Below, piece after piece: positions 51,624-59,658 of a stretch of 64,000 nucleotides of DNA. A model generated the notes under the pieces. That model ran no database searches. It was given only the letters and a program-made list of their open reading frames with translations, and was not told the DNA's origin. This DNA is from S5-327 sp965200975 (GTDB lineage: Bacteria > Chloroflexota > Dehalococcoidia > Lucifugimonadales > Australimonadaceae), in NCBI GenBank assembly GCA_965200975.1, contig OZ241740.1:1364001-1428000 (forward strand), in the 5' to 3' direction. The position numbers were made by a program, and so were the translations under genes. Positions within the stretch are counted from its first letter, which is position 1. Each line of letters opens with the position of its first letter.

Positions 51624-53384
51624 ATGCCCATTCAGGCGCTCCCTCCGGATGTCGCAGCCCGCATAGCCGCGGGCGAGGTCATCGAACGGCCTGCGTCGGT
51701 CGTCAAGGAACTCGTCGAGAATTCGCTCGACGCCGGCGCCGGCGTGATCGAGATCGAGGCGCGCCACGGCGGGCTCGCCGCGATCCGCGTAACCGACAAC
51801 GGCTGCGGCATACCGCCTGAAGAGACCGCCCTCGCATTCCAGCGCCACGCCACCAGCAAGCTGCGCTCTATCGACGACCTAGCGGACATCTCGACTCTCG
51901 GTTTCCGCGGCGAGGCCCTGGCCAGTATCGCCGCCGCGGCCAATGTGAAGCTCACTACCCGCACGCCCGGCTCCGATGTAGGCGCGGAGCTGGAAATCGA
52001 AGGCGGCGCGGTCGTAGCCCAGCGTCCGGCAAGCTGCGCGCGAGGCGCAACTATCGCCGTCGAGGCGCTCTTCTCCTCAATGCCTGCGCGCCTGAAATTC
52101 ATCAAGTCGGCCGCCGCAGAGACCGCCCGCGTCCGGCAGGCGGTCGACCACCTCGCAATGGCCAACCCCGGCGTACGGTTCACCCTCAAGACCGACGGCA
52201 GGACTCAGCTTGCGACATCCGGCAACGGAAGTCTCCGCGACGTCGTCGCCGCCGTTCATGGCGCCGAGCTGGCGAACGCGATGCTCGAGATCGACTCCGA
52301 CGCCGGCCCTTATCCTGTCGCCGGCCTCGTCAGCGCTCCCGAGCACAGCCGGGCGAACCGCACCGGCCTTAGCGCATTCGTCAACAACCGGTGGGTGCAG
52401 AACCGCTCTATCAACGCGGCCATCGAAGAGTCTTACCGCGGCCTGCTGATGGAAGGCCGCTTTCCCATCGCCGTCGTATTCGTCGACCCGCCGCCTGGCG
52501 AGGTCGATGTGAACGTTCACCCCAACAAGCGCGAAGTGCGGCTCGCCCGCGATAGCGACGTCTTCGCAAGCGTCCACCGCGCCGTCCGCGGCGCCCTCCT
52601 CAGCGCGTTCCCCGTAGCCGAGGCGCATGGACTGGTTGCCGAAGCCGCCACCGCCGCCGGGCCCTGGACGCGGCCAGCCGCGCCTCCGGAGCTGACGCTT
52701 GCGCTTCCCGTCCGCCCGAACGAACCGACGCCGCTGCCCGAACCATTCCCGGCCGGCGACGAGGCTCCGCCCGACGCGGCTTCTCCCTCCGCCTCCTCTC
52801 TCTCTTCCTCAAACCTGTCCACCCTCCGCATGCTCGGACAGATCTCCAGCACCTACATCGTTGCGGAAGGGCCGGGAGGGATGTACCTCATTGACCAGCA
52901 CGCCGCCCACGAGTCCATTCTCTACTACCGCCTTCTCCGTCAATGGGAGCAGCGCGCGCCCGACGTACAGCCTCTGCTCGAACCGCTCCCCGTCGAACTT
53001 GCCGCCGACCAGATCGACGCGCTCGACGGCGCTCGCGGCACGCTCGAACGCTACGGCCTGCTGCTCGAATCGTTCGGCGGCGACGCATGGCTCGTCCGCG
53101 CAGTCCCGGTTATGGCGCGCAGGGTCGATATCGCCCGGCTCCTCAGCGAGACGCTCGACGGCGTTCGGGCCGGCGCCGGAGGCGCGGACGCGCACTTCGC
53201 CGTCGCGGCGTCGATCGCTTGCCACAGCGCAGTGCGCGCCGGTCAGACCCTTGACGCGCAGGAGATGAGCGCTCTGGGCGACGCGCTGGCTACCGAAAGC
53301 AACCCGCAGTTCTGCCCGCACGGACGCCCGGTAGTCGTCAGAATCTCCACAGGCTCGCTGGAGAAGCAGTTCGGCAGAGCGTGA
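51624..53384 (+). CDS. mutL: DNA mismatch repair protein MutL
   Basis: 586 residues. GHKL ATPase motifs: PDVAARIAAGEVIERPASVV, KELVENSLDAGA (catalytic Glu and Asn), DNGCGIP and HATSKL / GFRGEALASI. A Pro-rich linker (about 345-395) leads to the C-terminal dimerisation domain with LIDQHAAHESILYYRLL and QFCPHGRPVVVRIS. The endonuclease motif DQHA-x2-E-x4-E lacks its final Glu (Tyr instead). The protein bridges MutS to downstream repair steps. Next gene follows after 7 bases. Confidence 0.95.
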   Translation: MPIQALPPDVAARIAAGEVIERPASVVKELVENSLDAGAGVIEIEARHGGLAAIRVTDNGCGIPPEETALAFQRHATSKLRSIDDLADISTLGFRGEALASIAAAANVKLTTRTPGSDVGAELEIEGGAVVAQRPASCARGATIAVEALFSSMPARLKFIKSAAAETARVRQAVDHLAMANPGVRFTLKTDGRTQLATSGNGSLRDVVAAVHGAELANAMLEIDSDAGPYPVAGLVSAPEHSRANRTGLSAFVNNRWVQNRSINAAIEESYRGLLMEGRFPIAVVFVDPPPGEVDVNVHPNKREVRLARDSDVFASVHRAVRGALLSAFPVAEAHGLVAEAATAAGPWTRPAAPPELTLALPVRPNEPTPLPEPFPAGDEAPPDAASPSASSLSSSNLSTLRMLGQISSTYIVAEGPGGMYLIDQHAAHESILYYRLLRQWEQRAPDVQPLLEPLPVELAADQIDALDGARGTLERYGLLLESFGGDAWLVRAVPVMARRVDIARLLSETLDGVRAGAGGADAHFAVAASIACHSAVRAGQTLDAQEMSALGDALATESNPQFCPHGRPVVVRISTGSLEKQFGRA

Positions 53385-53391
53385 GGCGCTA

Positions 53392-54009
53392 ATGCAACTG
53401 CTTATCCTCGCGCAGGATGCGGCAGCAGCAGACCGCGCCCGCGCCTTGCTCTCCGGCCTTAGCGCCCCTGGCAGTATCGCGGTCGACTGCGCAGGCGCCG
53501 CCGACGCCCACCAGTCGCGCCTCGCGCAAGCCATCCAGATGGCCTGCGTCCGCTCGCGCAAGACCCCGCTCCCCGTTGTCGCGTTCGCAAGCGGCCTGAC
53601 AATCCCTGCGCTCGGTTACGGCTGGAGCAGCCTCATCGCCCCGCAGGACGCCCTGCGCGACATCCCCCGCGAGGAGCTGGCGCGCCGTCTGCTGCGCCGG
53701 ATGCGCAGCCTCGACGGCGAGCAACGCGCTTGCTGCTGGACCGAGGCGGTCGCCATCGCGCGGGCAGGGCGGCTCATCGGCGCATGGGAAGCCAGCAGTT
53801 CGCAAGGACGCATCGCCGACGAATACACGCCGCCTCCGGACGAAAACGCGCACTGGACTCGCGGACTCTGCGCGCTGCCGTCCGACGCGCAGGACGCTCC
53901 ATTCCGCGCGCTCGCGCCCTGTCTGCGCGGTCTGGCGGACAGGCTAGGGGAGCCGGATGCGGGCGCCCTCCCGCACGACGAGCCCGTCGCGCTCGAGGGC
54001 TGCGAGTAG
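53392..54009 (+). CDS. HAM1/RdgB-like protein with eroded active site
   Basis: 205 residues. The layout follows non-canonical purine NTP pyrophosphatase: N-terminal strand-helix (QLLILAQDAAAADRARALL), then VVAFASGLTIPALGYGWSS where RdgB has DDSGLxVxALxGxPGxYS, and AWEASSSQGRIADEYTPP like the EGxxxGxI segment. The catalytic DD before SGL is replaced by FA, and the T-N-x2-K nucleotide-binding start is missing, so pyrophosphatase activity is doubtful. It lies 7 bases after mutL and overlaps the convergent mutY end by 66 bases. Moderately sure of the family. Confidence 0.55.
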   Translation: MQLLILAQDAAAADRARALLSGLSAPGSIAVDCAGAADAHQSRLAQAIQMACVRSRKTPLPVVAFASGLTIPALGYGWSSLIAPQDALRDIPREELARRLLRRMRSLDGEQRACCWTEAVAIARAGRLIGAWEASSSQGRIADEYTPPPDENAHWTRGLCALPSDAQDAPFRALAPCLRGLADRLGEPDAGALPHDEPVALEGCE

Positions 54010-54843
54010 CTCGTCCACGCCGACGGGCGCGTCCCCGGCAAGGAGCGCCAACTCCTCGACGAGCGCGCCGCCCGCATCGTCGGGCCGCTCTCGCAGGAAA
54101 TCGACGATGCGTCCTCGATAGTAACGAACCGAGCCCTCGAACTTCGACTGCCGGGGCGAGTACGGCACGGAAGCTTCCGCGAGCCGCCGGTCGCTTCCCG
54201 CCTGCAGCAGCGGGGCTGCGGCGCACAGCTCCCGTAGCGGGCAGAGCATGCAGCGGGGACGCGCCGCAGTGCATATCGTCGCGCCGATGTCCATCAACCC
54301 CTGATGCCACTCGGACGCGGAGGTGGCTCCGCCGCGAGGCAGCAAGTCGGCGGCCAGCGGATGCAGCGCGCTCCGCGGCGGCGCCTGCGCGCCGTGCGTC
54401 ACGCGGCTCAGCACCCGGTAGATGTTGGTGTCCAGCACCGGCTCGTCGGCGCCGTACGCGAAGCAGACGACCGCAGCGGCAGTGTACGGGCCAACCCCCG
54501 GCAGTCGGCGCAGCTCGTCGACTGTCTCGGGAAGCTTTCCGCCGTAGCGCTCCACGACCTCGCGGGCGAGACGATGCAGGCGCACTGCGCGGCTGTTGTA
54601 GCCCATGCCTGCCCAGAGCCTGATGACGCTGGACGGCGCCGCTTCCGCGAGCGACCCCAGCGTCGGAAACTCATCGAGAAAGGCGAGGTACCTGGGAACG
54701 ACGCGCTCCACCTGCGTCTGCTGCAGCATCACCTCGGAAACGAGCACGGCGTAAGGGTCGCGAGTCCGGCGCCACGGCAGGTCGCGGGCGTTGGCCCGGT
54801 ACCACCGGGCGACTGCCTCGTGCAAGTGCGCGGCGACAGCCAC
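53944..54843 (-). CDS. mutY: A/G-specific adenine glycosylase MutY (short form)
   Basis: 299 residues from the GTG at 54843, which has GCGGAG 7 bases upstream; a TTG at 54858 is an alternative. Catalytic Glu in VSEVMLQQTQV, helix-hairpin-helix LPGVGPYTAAAV with Asp in VLDTNIYRVLSR, and the [4Fe-4S] loop CTAARPRCMLCPLRELC. It removes A opposite 8-oxoG. The C-terminal NUDIX-like 8-oxoG recognition domain is missing; a short winged-helix-like tail replaces it. Starts 4 bases past the stop of the TlpA-like gene. Confidence 0.94.
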   Translation of the reverse strand: MAVAAHLHEAVARWYRANARDLPWRRTRDPYAVLVSEVMLQQTQVERVVPRYLAFLDEFPTLGSLAEAAPSSVIRLWAGMGYNSRAVRLHRLAREVVERYGGKLPETVDELRRLPGVGPYTAAAVVCFAYGADEPVLDTNIYRVLSRVTHGAQAPPRSALHPLAADLLPRGGATSASEWHQGLMDIGATICTAARPRCMLCPLRELCAAAPLLQAGSDRRLAEASVPYSPRQSKFEGSVRYYRGRIVDFLRERPDDAGGALVEELALLAGDAPVGVDELLAALERDGLVVREGARIRLP

Positions 54844-54847
54844 TCTG

Positions 54848-55456
54848 TTACTCCGCAAGCATGGAATCGAGAACCGCCCTCAGCCCTTCCGCGCTCATCG
54901 GCCCGATGATCTTCCGCACGATACGGCCCTCCTTATCGACAAAGAACTTCTCCGGCACTCCCCGAACGCCGTAGGCGACTGCAGCGGAGCCGTTCTCGTC
55001 GATAAGGTTCGGATAGGCGACGTCGAACCGCTCGATGTGGCGCGATACGTCTTCGGCGGCGTCCCAGATTGCCAGGCCGACGAACTCCACGGGCTCAGCA
55101 GCATACTCGAGGTAGACCGAGGCGAGATCGGCAGCCTCGACCCTGCACGCAACGCACCACGACGACCAGAAACCGACGACGAGCGTCTTGCCCCGCAACG
55201 ACGCGAGGTCGACCTGCTCGCCCGTAACCACGTCGACTCCGGAAAACTCCGGCGCCGCCCGCACAGTGACCGGGACATCGCCCGGCTCGTTATGCTCGAG
55301 CAGCCCGCCCGGATTGCCGGCGCTCGTCTGGCTCCACACGAGCAGCGCGAGAAACGCCAGGAACGGCGACATCGCCACAGCGAACAGGACGGCGCGCCGC
55401 CGAAACGACGGCTGCGCGTCAGGCGAGGGAGGCTGCTCGGCGGAGGGGAAGGTCAT
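54848..55456 (-). CDS. TlpA/CcmG-like membrane-anchored thioredoxin
   Basis: 202 residues. One N-terminal TM anchor (AVLFAVAMSPFLAFLALLVW) places the domain outside the membrane. GEQVDLASLRGKTLVVGFW leads into the active site WSSWCVACRVEA (CVAC), with cis-Pro in GVPEKFFVDKEG. This is the DsbE/CcmG pattern of cytochrome c maturation or extracytoplasmic reductants. No ccm genes are in the window. Upstream of and co-oriented with mutY. Confidence 0.88.
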   Translation of the reverse strand: MTFPSAEQPPSPDAQPSFRRRAVLFAVAMSPFLAFLALLVWSQTSAGNPGGLLEHNEPGDVPVTVRAAPEFSGVDVVTGEQVDLASLRGKTLVVGFWSSWCVACRVEAADLASVYLEYAAEPVEFVGLAIWDAAEDVSRHIERFDVAYPNLIDENGSAAVAYGVRGVPEKFFVDKEGRIVRKIIGPMSAEGLRAVLDSMLAE

Positions 55457-55564
55457 AGGGTAGGGCGCGCGCAAGCGCAATCACTATCATGCCAGAGTGA
55501 GGCTCTTCCTGCCGCACGCCGTCCGCCCTGGCAGCGAAGCAAGACGCAGAAGCAAGACGCAAGG

Positions 55565-55592
55565 GAAGGGGAGGCGCGGACGCCTCCCCTTC
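55565..55592. terminator. Perfect 12-bp hairpin between small protein and TlpA-like genes
   Basis: GAAGGGGAGGCG and CGCCTCCCCTTC pair perfectly around CGGA. In the minus direction it follows the stop of the 69-residue protein by about 60 bases and precedes the TlpA-like gene, so it probably ends the 55.65-56.9 kb transcript. Confidence 0.75.
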
Positions 55593-55652
55593 TTCGCTTC
55601 AATCGTCTGAACGATCAAGCGTTCGCGTGTTCGATTGCCCCTTGCAGCGGAG

Positions 55653-55862
55653 TTAGTTATCGGCCCCGGACATCTCGTGAGCGACGATCGACGCCTCGCC
55701 GAGCGTCATCACCGTCTCCTTGGCGCTGCCCATCACGACCTCGTAAGTCGACGACATCACCCCGGACGTCGCGGAAGTCGCCGAGCCGCCTTCGGAGACC
55801 TCATACACCTCCGCCTTCCCCTTGGGCCCTTCGATAACGGTAACCAACTCTCTGTCCGCCAT
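55653..55862 (-). CDS. Small acidic protein of unknown function
   Basis: 69 residues, GGGAGGATG ribosome site 10-11 bases upstream. Composition is rich in Ser, Thr, Val, Glu and Gly: VTVIEGPKGKAEVYEVSEGG then SSTYEVVMGSAKETVMTLGEASIVAHEMSG. It looks like a short beta-rich protein with no cysteine, no signal peptide and no TM. It follows the LigJ-like amidohydrolase gene by 35 bases, so it is probably translated from the same message. Family not recognised. Confidence 0.6.
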   Translation of the reverse strand: MADRELVTVIEGPKGKAEVYEVSEGGSATSATSGVMSSTYEVVMGSAKETVMTLGEASIVAHEMSGADN

Positions 55863-55897
55863 TGCTCGTCATCCTCCCGCGCACGCGTTGTATTCGA

Positions 55898-56920
55898 CTA
55901 GAAGTTGCCCCGTGTGAACACCCGGCGAGCGTTGTCCTCGAAGATGTTCTTCTTGTCCTCATCGGAAAGCCAGGCGATTTCGTCAATGACCGGGGCGAGG
56001 TCGTCGGTCTGCTTGCCAGTCTTCGGGTCAATCGACGTTCCGCTCCCGGGGTTCTCCGTGCCAAACATCACCCGGTCGGGGCCGCAAATCTGGAAGCAAT
56101 AGTCCAGCGCTTCCTTGTTGTACAGGTTGGTGTCGTAGTACATACGCCGGAGGCTTGTGTCGAAGTCCTCCAGGTTCGGGTTGAGCTTCATGTCGTTGTT
56201 CCGGCGAACGCGCCACCGGCCAATCTGGTAAGGCACCGAGCCGCCGCCATGGGCCACAACGATCTTGAGGTCCGGGAATGTGCTGAACACCTTGCTCGAC
56301 GGCCTGGCAAGGTTCAGCACCGCCTGGGACTCTGTGGTGATGAAGTGCGCGGAGTAAGACTCCCGCGGGTCCTTGCATGCGGCGGAGTGGATGAGGCCCA
56401 CCGCATCGAGCCGCACCATCGCCTCGTACAGCGGGAACCAGTACTCGTCGTCCATCGGCGGCGTGTAGGTCGTGCCTTCTCCAGGGTCGGGGTTGACCAG
56501 ACAGCCGATAAAGCCGAGCTCGTTGACTGCGCGCTCAAGCTCCGGCACAGCGTGCGACGAGTCGGGCTTCTCGCTCATCTGCGGAAGCCCTGCAATACCC
56601 TGGAAGCGGTCGGGGTGCGCGTTCACCTGCTTCGCGATGATGTCGTTGTTCACTTCGCAGAACCAGGTGACGAGCGCCTCCGGCTTCTCGGAGTGCATCA
56701 TCTGGAAGGGCCGGGGCGACAGGAACTGCACATCAGTGCCGAACTTGTCCATAATGTCGATGTTCTGCTGGGCGAACTGCTCGATGCGCTCGTCCGAGCA
56801 GCTGAAGCCGCCCTTGCCGTGATAGCCGCGGCCCGAGAGCAGCATCGCCTTGAAGGCATACAGCTCGGGCGGCGCCACCGTGTGCGCGTGCATGTCGATA
56901 ATCCTCTGATCTCTGAGCAT
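55898..56920 (-). CDS. LigJ-like amidohydrolase (COG2159)
   Basis: 340 residues; AGGAGG 5 bases before the ATG at 56920. IDMHAHTVAPPELY keeps the DxHxH metal motif; QFLSPRPFQMMH, LPQMSEKPDSS, NELGFIGCLVNPDPGEGTT, VVAHGGGSVPYQIGRWR and FGTENPGSGTSIDP track the 4-oxalomesaconate hydratase branch, with Glu in the last motif. It is divergent from a LigB dioxygenase gene, so the two may handle successive steps of a meta-cleavage pathway. Sequence is clearly more distant from LigJ than 21376-22392. Confidence 0.82.
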   Translation of the reverse strand: MLRDQRIIDMHAHTVAPPELYAFKAMLLSGRGYHGKGGFSCSDERIEQFAQQNIDIMDKFGTDVQFLSPRPFQMMHSEKPEALVTWFCEVNNDIIAKQVNAHPDRFQGIAGLPQMSEKPDSSHAVPELERAVNELGFIGCLVNPDPGEGTTYTPPMDDEYWFPLYEAMVRLDAVGLIHSAACKDPRESYSAHFITTESQAVLNLARPSSKVFSTFPDLKIVVAHGGGSVPYQIGRWRVRRNNDMKLNPNLEDFDTSLRRMYYDTNLYNKEALDYCFQICGPDRVMFGTENPGSGTSIDPKTGKQTDDLAPVIDEIAWLSDEDKKNIFEDNARRVFTRGNF

Positions 56921-57270
56921 TCTCTCCTCCTGGGATGTTGGCCTCCGGCTCCCGCAGCCGGCCTGCTCCGACAGCAAAAGCGCCGCCGTGCGCCGGTCGC
57001 GAACTAGAGACCCTTCGTAGGCGTTTCTACAATCGCCGGCGCGGTCTGTCAAGTACGGGGCGCCTTGCGGCAACTGTTCAGAGGCGATGGGCCGGCGGCG
57101 CGATAGCGGCTGGGGGAGAGGCGTCAGCGATGCAGCAGCCGCGCTTGGCGCGCAAGTGGACGGGCGTAGTACACTTGGGGCGTCGCTACTATATGATGGA
57201 GCCCGCCCCGTAGCGTCGGCCCTAACGATCACCGGCGACGGCTGGCGGGCGTTACCCAGGAGGTCAACCG
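56921..57270. other. 350-bp divergent intergenic region
   Basis: Separates the minus-strand LigJ-like gene from the plus-strand LigB dioxygenase gene. Both ends carry good ribosome sites (AGGAGG for each). A TATATG box occurs around 57190, but no matching -35 box at good spacing was found. No convincing small gene or repeat. Confidence 0.5.
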
Positions 57271-58350
57271 ATGGCCAGGATTGTGCTAGGAGCAGGCACG
57301 TCTCACAGCCCCATGCTCGCGCTCAACGCCGAGCAGTGGCCCAGGTACGCTCAGGGCGACCTGCGGCATCAGGAGCTCGTCTTCCCCCCCGAGGGCTGGG
57401 CTATGCCCTACGAGGAAGGCCTCGCCCGCGTCCCGACCGCGGTGAAGGATAAGCCCCTGACCGACGAGGTCTTCGAGGCGCAGGTCGCCGCCTGTCAACG
57501 CGGCATCGCCGAGCTCGCCAGGACTTTCGACGAGGTCAAACCGGACATCACCGTCATCGTCTCCGACGACCAGGACGAGTGGTTCTTCGAGGACAATATG
57601 CCGACGTTCGCCGTCTTCTGGGGCGAGTCCGTGCCTATCCGTCCCCGATCTCTCGCCGCCGGCTTCCGCGACCCCGACATTATGCAGTCCATCGCCGACG
57701 GCTACGGCGATGTTCAGATGGACGTGCCGGTAGCGTCCGATCTGGGCCGTCACGTCATCGAGCATATGATCGCCAACGACTTCGACGTCTCCCACTTCAC
57801 CTACGTGAAGGAAGAGTACGGAGGCCGCGTCGCCCGGCGCTACCCGAAGGAGCACGGCGAGCTCGACTCCGTCCGCACGACGGAGCCCCGCGGGCAGGGG
57901 CTGCCGCACGGCTTCGCTTTCGTCGTCAAGCGCTTGTTCGGAAACGAGCCGCGCACCATCCTTCCCATCTTCGAGAACACCTGCTACCCGCCGAACCAGC
58001 CGACCGCCAAGCGCTCCTACGAGTTCGGACGGGCCATCGCCGCAGCCATCCGCTCCTGGGACTCCGACAAGACAGTCGCCATCATCGCCTCCGGCGGGCT
58101 CAGCCACTTCGTAGTCGACGAGTGGCTTGACCGAACGGTGCTCGAAGCCCTCGAGAAGAAAGACGCGGAGGCGCTCATGTCGGTGCCGCGGAACCACCTC
58201 TACTCCGCAGCGTCCGAGACCCAGAACTGGATCGTAGTGGGCGGCGCCATGGCCGAGGAAGAGCTCAACTTCGAGCTGTTCGAGTACGTGCCCGTCTACC
58301 GCACTCCGGCAGGCACCGGCGGCGGTTGGGCGTTCGGGCGCTGGGTGTAG
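57271..58350 (+). CDS. Extradiol ring-cleavage dioxygenase, LigB-type
   Basis: 359 residues, CCAGGAGG ribosome site. Class III extradiol fold: GAGTSHSPML (first metal His), IVSDDQDEWFFEDN where the second His would be expected, and IIASGGLSHFVVDEWLD with the catalytic His. The insertion around 120-200 carrying VASDLGRHVIEHMI resembles protocatechuate 4,5-dioxygenase beta. No LigA-like domain is attached, unlike 46250-47389. The second metal-His position reads Asp-Asp, so metal binding deserves a check. Confidence 0.82.
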   Translation: MARIVLGAGTSHSPMLALNAEQWPRYAQGDLRHQELVFPPEGWAMPYEEGLARVPTAVKDKPLTDEVFEAQVAACQRGIAELARTFDEVKPDITVIVSDDQDEWFFEDNMPTFAVFWGESVPIRPRSLAAGFRDPDIMQSIADGYGDVQMDVPVASDLGRHVIEHMIANDFDVSHFTYVKEEYGGRVARRYPKEHGELDSVRTTEPRGQGLPHGFAFVVKRLFGNEPRTILPIFENTCYPPNQPTAKRSYEFGRAIAAAIRSWDSDKTVAIIASGGLSHFVVDEWLDRTVLEALEKKDAEALMSVPRNHLYSAASETQNWIVVGGAMAEEELNFELFEYVPVYRTPAGTGGGWAFGRWV

Positions 58351-58397
58351 CCTTTCGCCCTTTCGCCATCCGCTCGCTCGCGACCCAAATGTTTCGG

Positions 58398-58420
58398 GGC
58401 CCGGCCTCACTGGCCGGGCC
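58398..58420 (+). terminator. Hairpin terminator after the LigB gene
   Basis: GGCCCGGCC and GGCCGGGCC form a perfect 9-base stem around TCACT, followed by TCTTCATATT, 47 bases beyond the dioxygenase stop. This is the most classical intrinsic terminator in the window and also stands before the convergent ABC-2 permease stop. Confidence 0.7.
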
Positions 58421-58473
58421 TCTTCATATTCCCGCTCTCTCCCTGCTCGCCTCTCTCGCTCCGCCGCGCCGGC

Positions 58474-59658
58474 CTACGCCGAAAGGGCCGCCTCGCGCTG
58501 AAACCTCATAAGCGCTACGGCGAGGAAGACAACCGCAAAGCCCGCTAGCGCGACAAAATGCGCGGTCACATCCTCGGGTCTGGCGCCGAACAGCATCAGC
58601 TTGTTGAACGCGTCGTTCGCCCACCCGTGCGGCGTGAACTTCCCTACCGCCTGCAGCCACTCCGGCGCGACGAACAGCGGCCACCAGCAACCGCCCAGAG
58701 GCGCGAGAAGCAGCGACGCAAGCACCGCAGCCGAACTCGCGCTGCGCACCGTCCGCACGAACGACGCCAGCATCACCCCGAACGCCGACGACGCCAGCAC
58801 GAGAAGCGCGGAGACGGCGATCACGGCGACCGGCGAATGGTCCAGGTCCACGCCGAACACGACGAGCCCCACTCCCCACAGCAGCGCAATCTGCGCTCCG
58901 CCGCGGCAGACGCCGCCAAGCATCTTGCCCATCACTATCGAAGGACGCCGAACGCCGTTCGATATCAGCCGCTCGAGCGTCTGCGTCTGGCGCTCGCGCG
59001 CTATCGACTCCGCTCCGAGCGCCGCGACGAAGAACACGAACATCGTCAGGTAGCCTGGCATGGTGAAGTCTGCGACGTTGAACGGCGCCGCGGCGCCTAC
59101 CTGCTCGAACGCGAGCGACGCCAGCGGCGGCCTCGCAGCCAGCTCCGCAAGAGCGGTGAAATCGATCGCCGCCGGGCCTTCGAGGGCAATCGCCCCCTGG
59201 AGCGCCAGGCCGAGCGCGTGGATGCGGCTAGCCACCGCCCACGCTATTCCCTGGAGCGCCGCGCTCTGCGCGGGGTCGTCGCCTGTAACGATCACCTGTA
59301 TCCGCGCGCCGCTTCCCGACGCCGCCTGCTGCGTAAAGTCCGCCGGAAACAGCACGAACCCCGGCAGCGCGCCGCCGGCGACCGACGCGCGCGCCGCCGC
59401 CTCATCCCATTCGCTCACGACAAAGCCGGCGGCTGCGAGCGCGCCGATGACATCGTGCGAGAGCCCGGCCTCCTCTTGCGTCGCCATTGCGAAGCTCAGC
59501 TCGTCGCCTCCCGGCCCGATCTCGCGCATCGCAATGGTGAACCCGGCGATGAACAGCAACGGCAGAAGCAGGGCAAACGCAAGCCCGAAACGGTCGCGCG
59601 CAAACAGCTGCATATCCTTCGCCGCCAGCAGCAGCGATTGCCGCGCGACGAGGAGCAT
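58474..59658 (-). CDS. ABC-2 type transporter permease
   Basis: 394 residues from the ATG at 59658, which overlaps the preceding permease stop as TGATG. One N-terminal TM (FGLAFALLLPLLFIAGFTIA), a long extracytoplasmic domain (about 45-200), then five TM segments with ESIARERQTQTLERLISNG, the ABC-2 loop that contacts the ATPase. Second permease of a heterodimeric drug or lipid exporter with 59658-60835 and the ATPase 60839-61585. Confidence 0.88.
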   Translation of the reverse strand: MLLVARQSLLLAAKDMQLFARDRFGLAFALLLPLLFIAGFTIAMREIGPGGDELSFAMATQEEAGLSHDVIGALAAAGFVVSEWDEAAARASVAGGALPGFVLFPADFTQQAASGSGARIQVIVTGDDPAQSAALQGIAWAVASRIHALGLALQGAIALEGPAAIDFTALAELAARPPLASLAFEQVGAAAPFNVADFTMPGYLTMFVFFVAALGAESIARERQTQTLERLISNGVRRPSIVMGKMLGGVCRGGAQIALLWGVGLVVFGVDLDHSPVAVIAVSALLVLASSAFGVMLASFVRTVRSASSAAVLASLLLAPLGGCWWPLFVAPEWLQAVGKFTPHGWANDAFNKLMLFGARPEDVTAHFVALAGFAVVFLAVALMRFQREAALSA

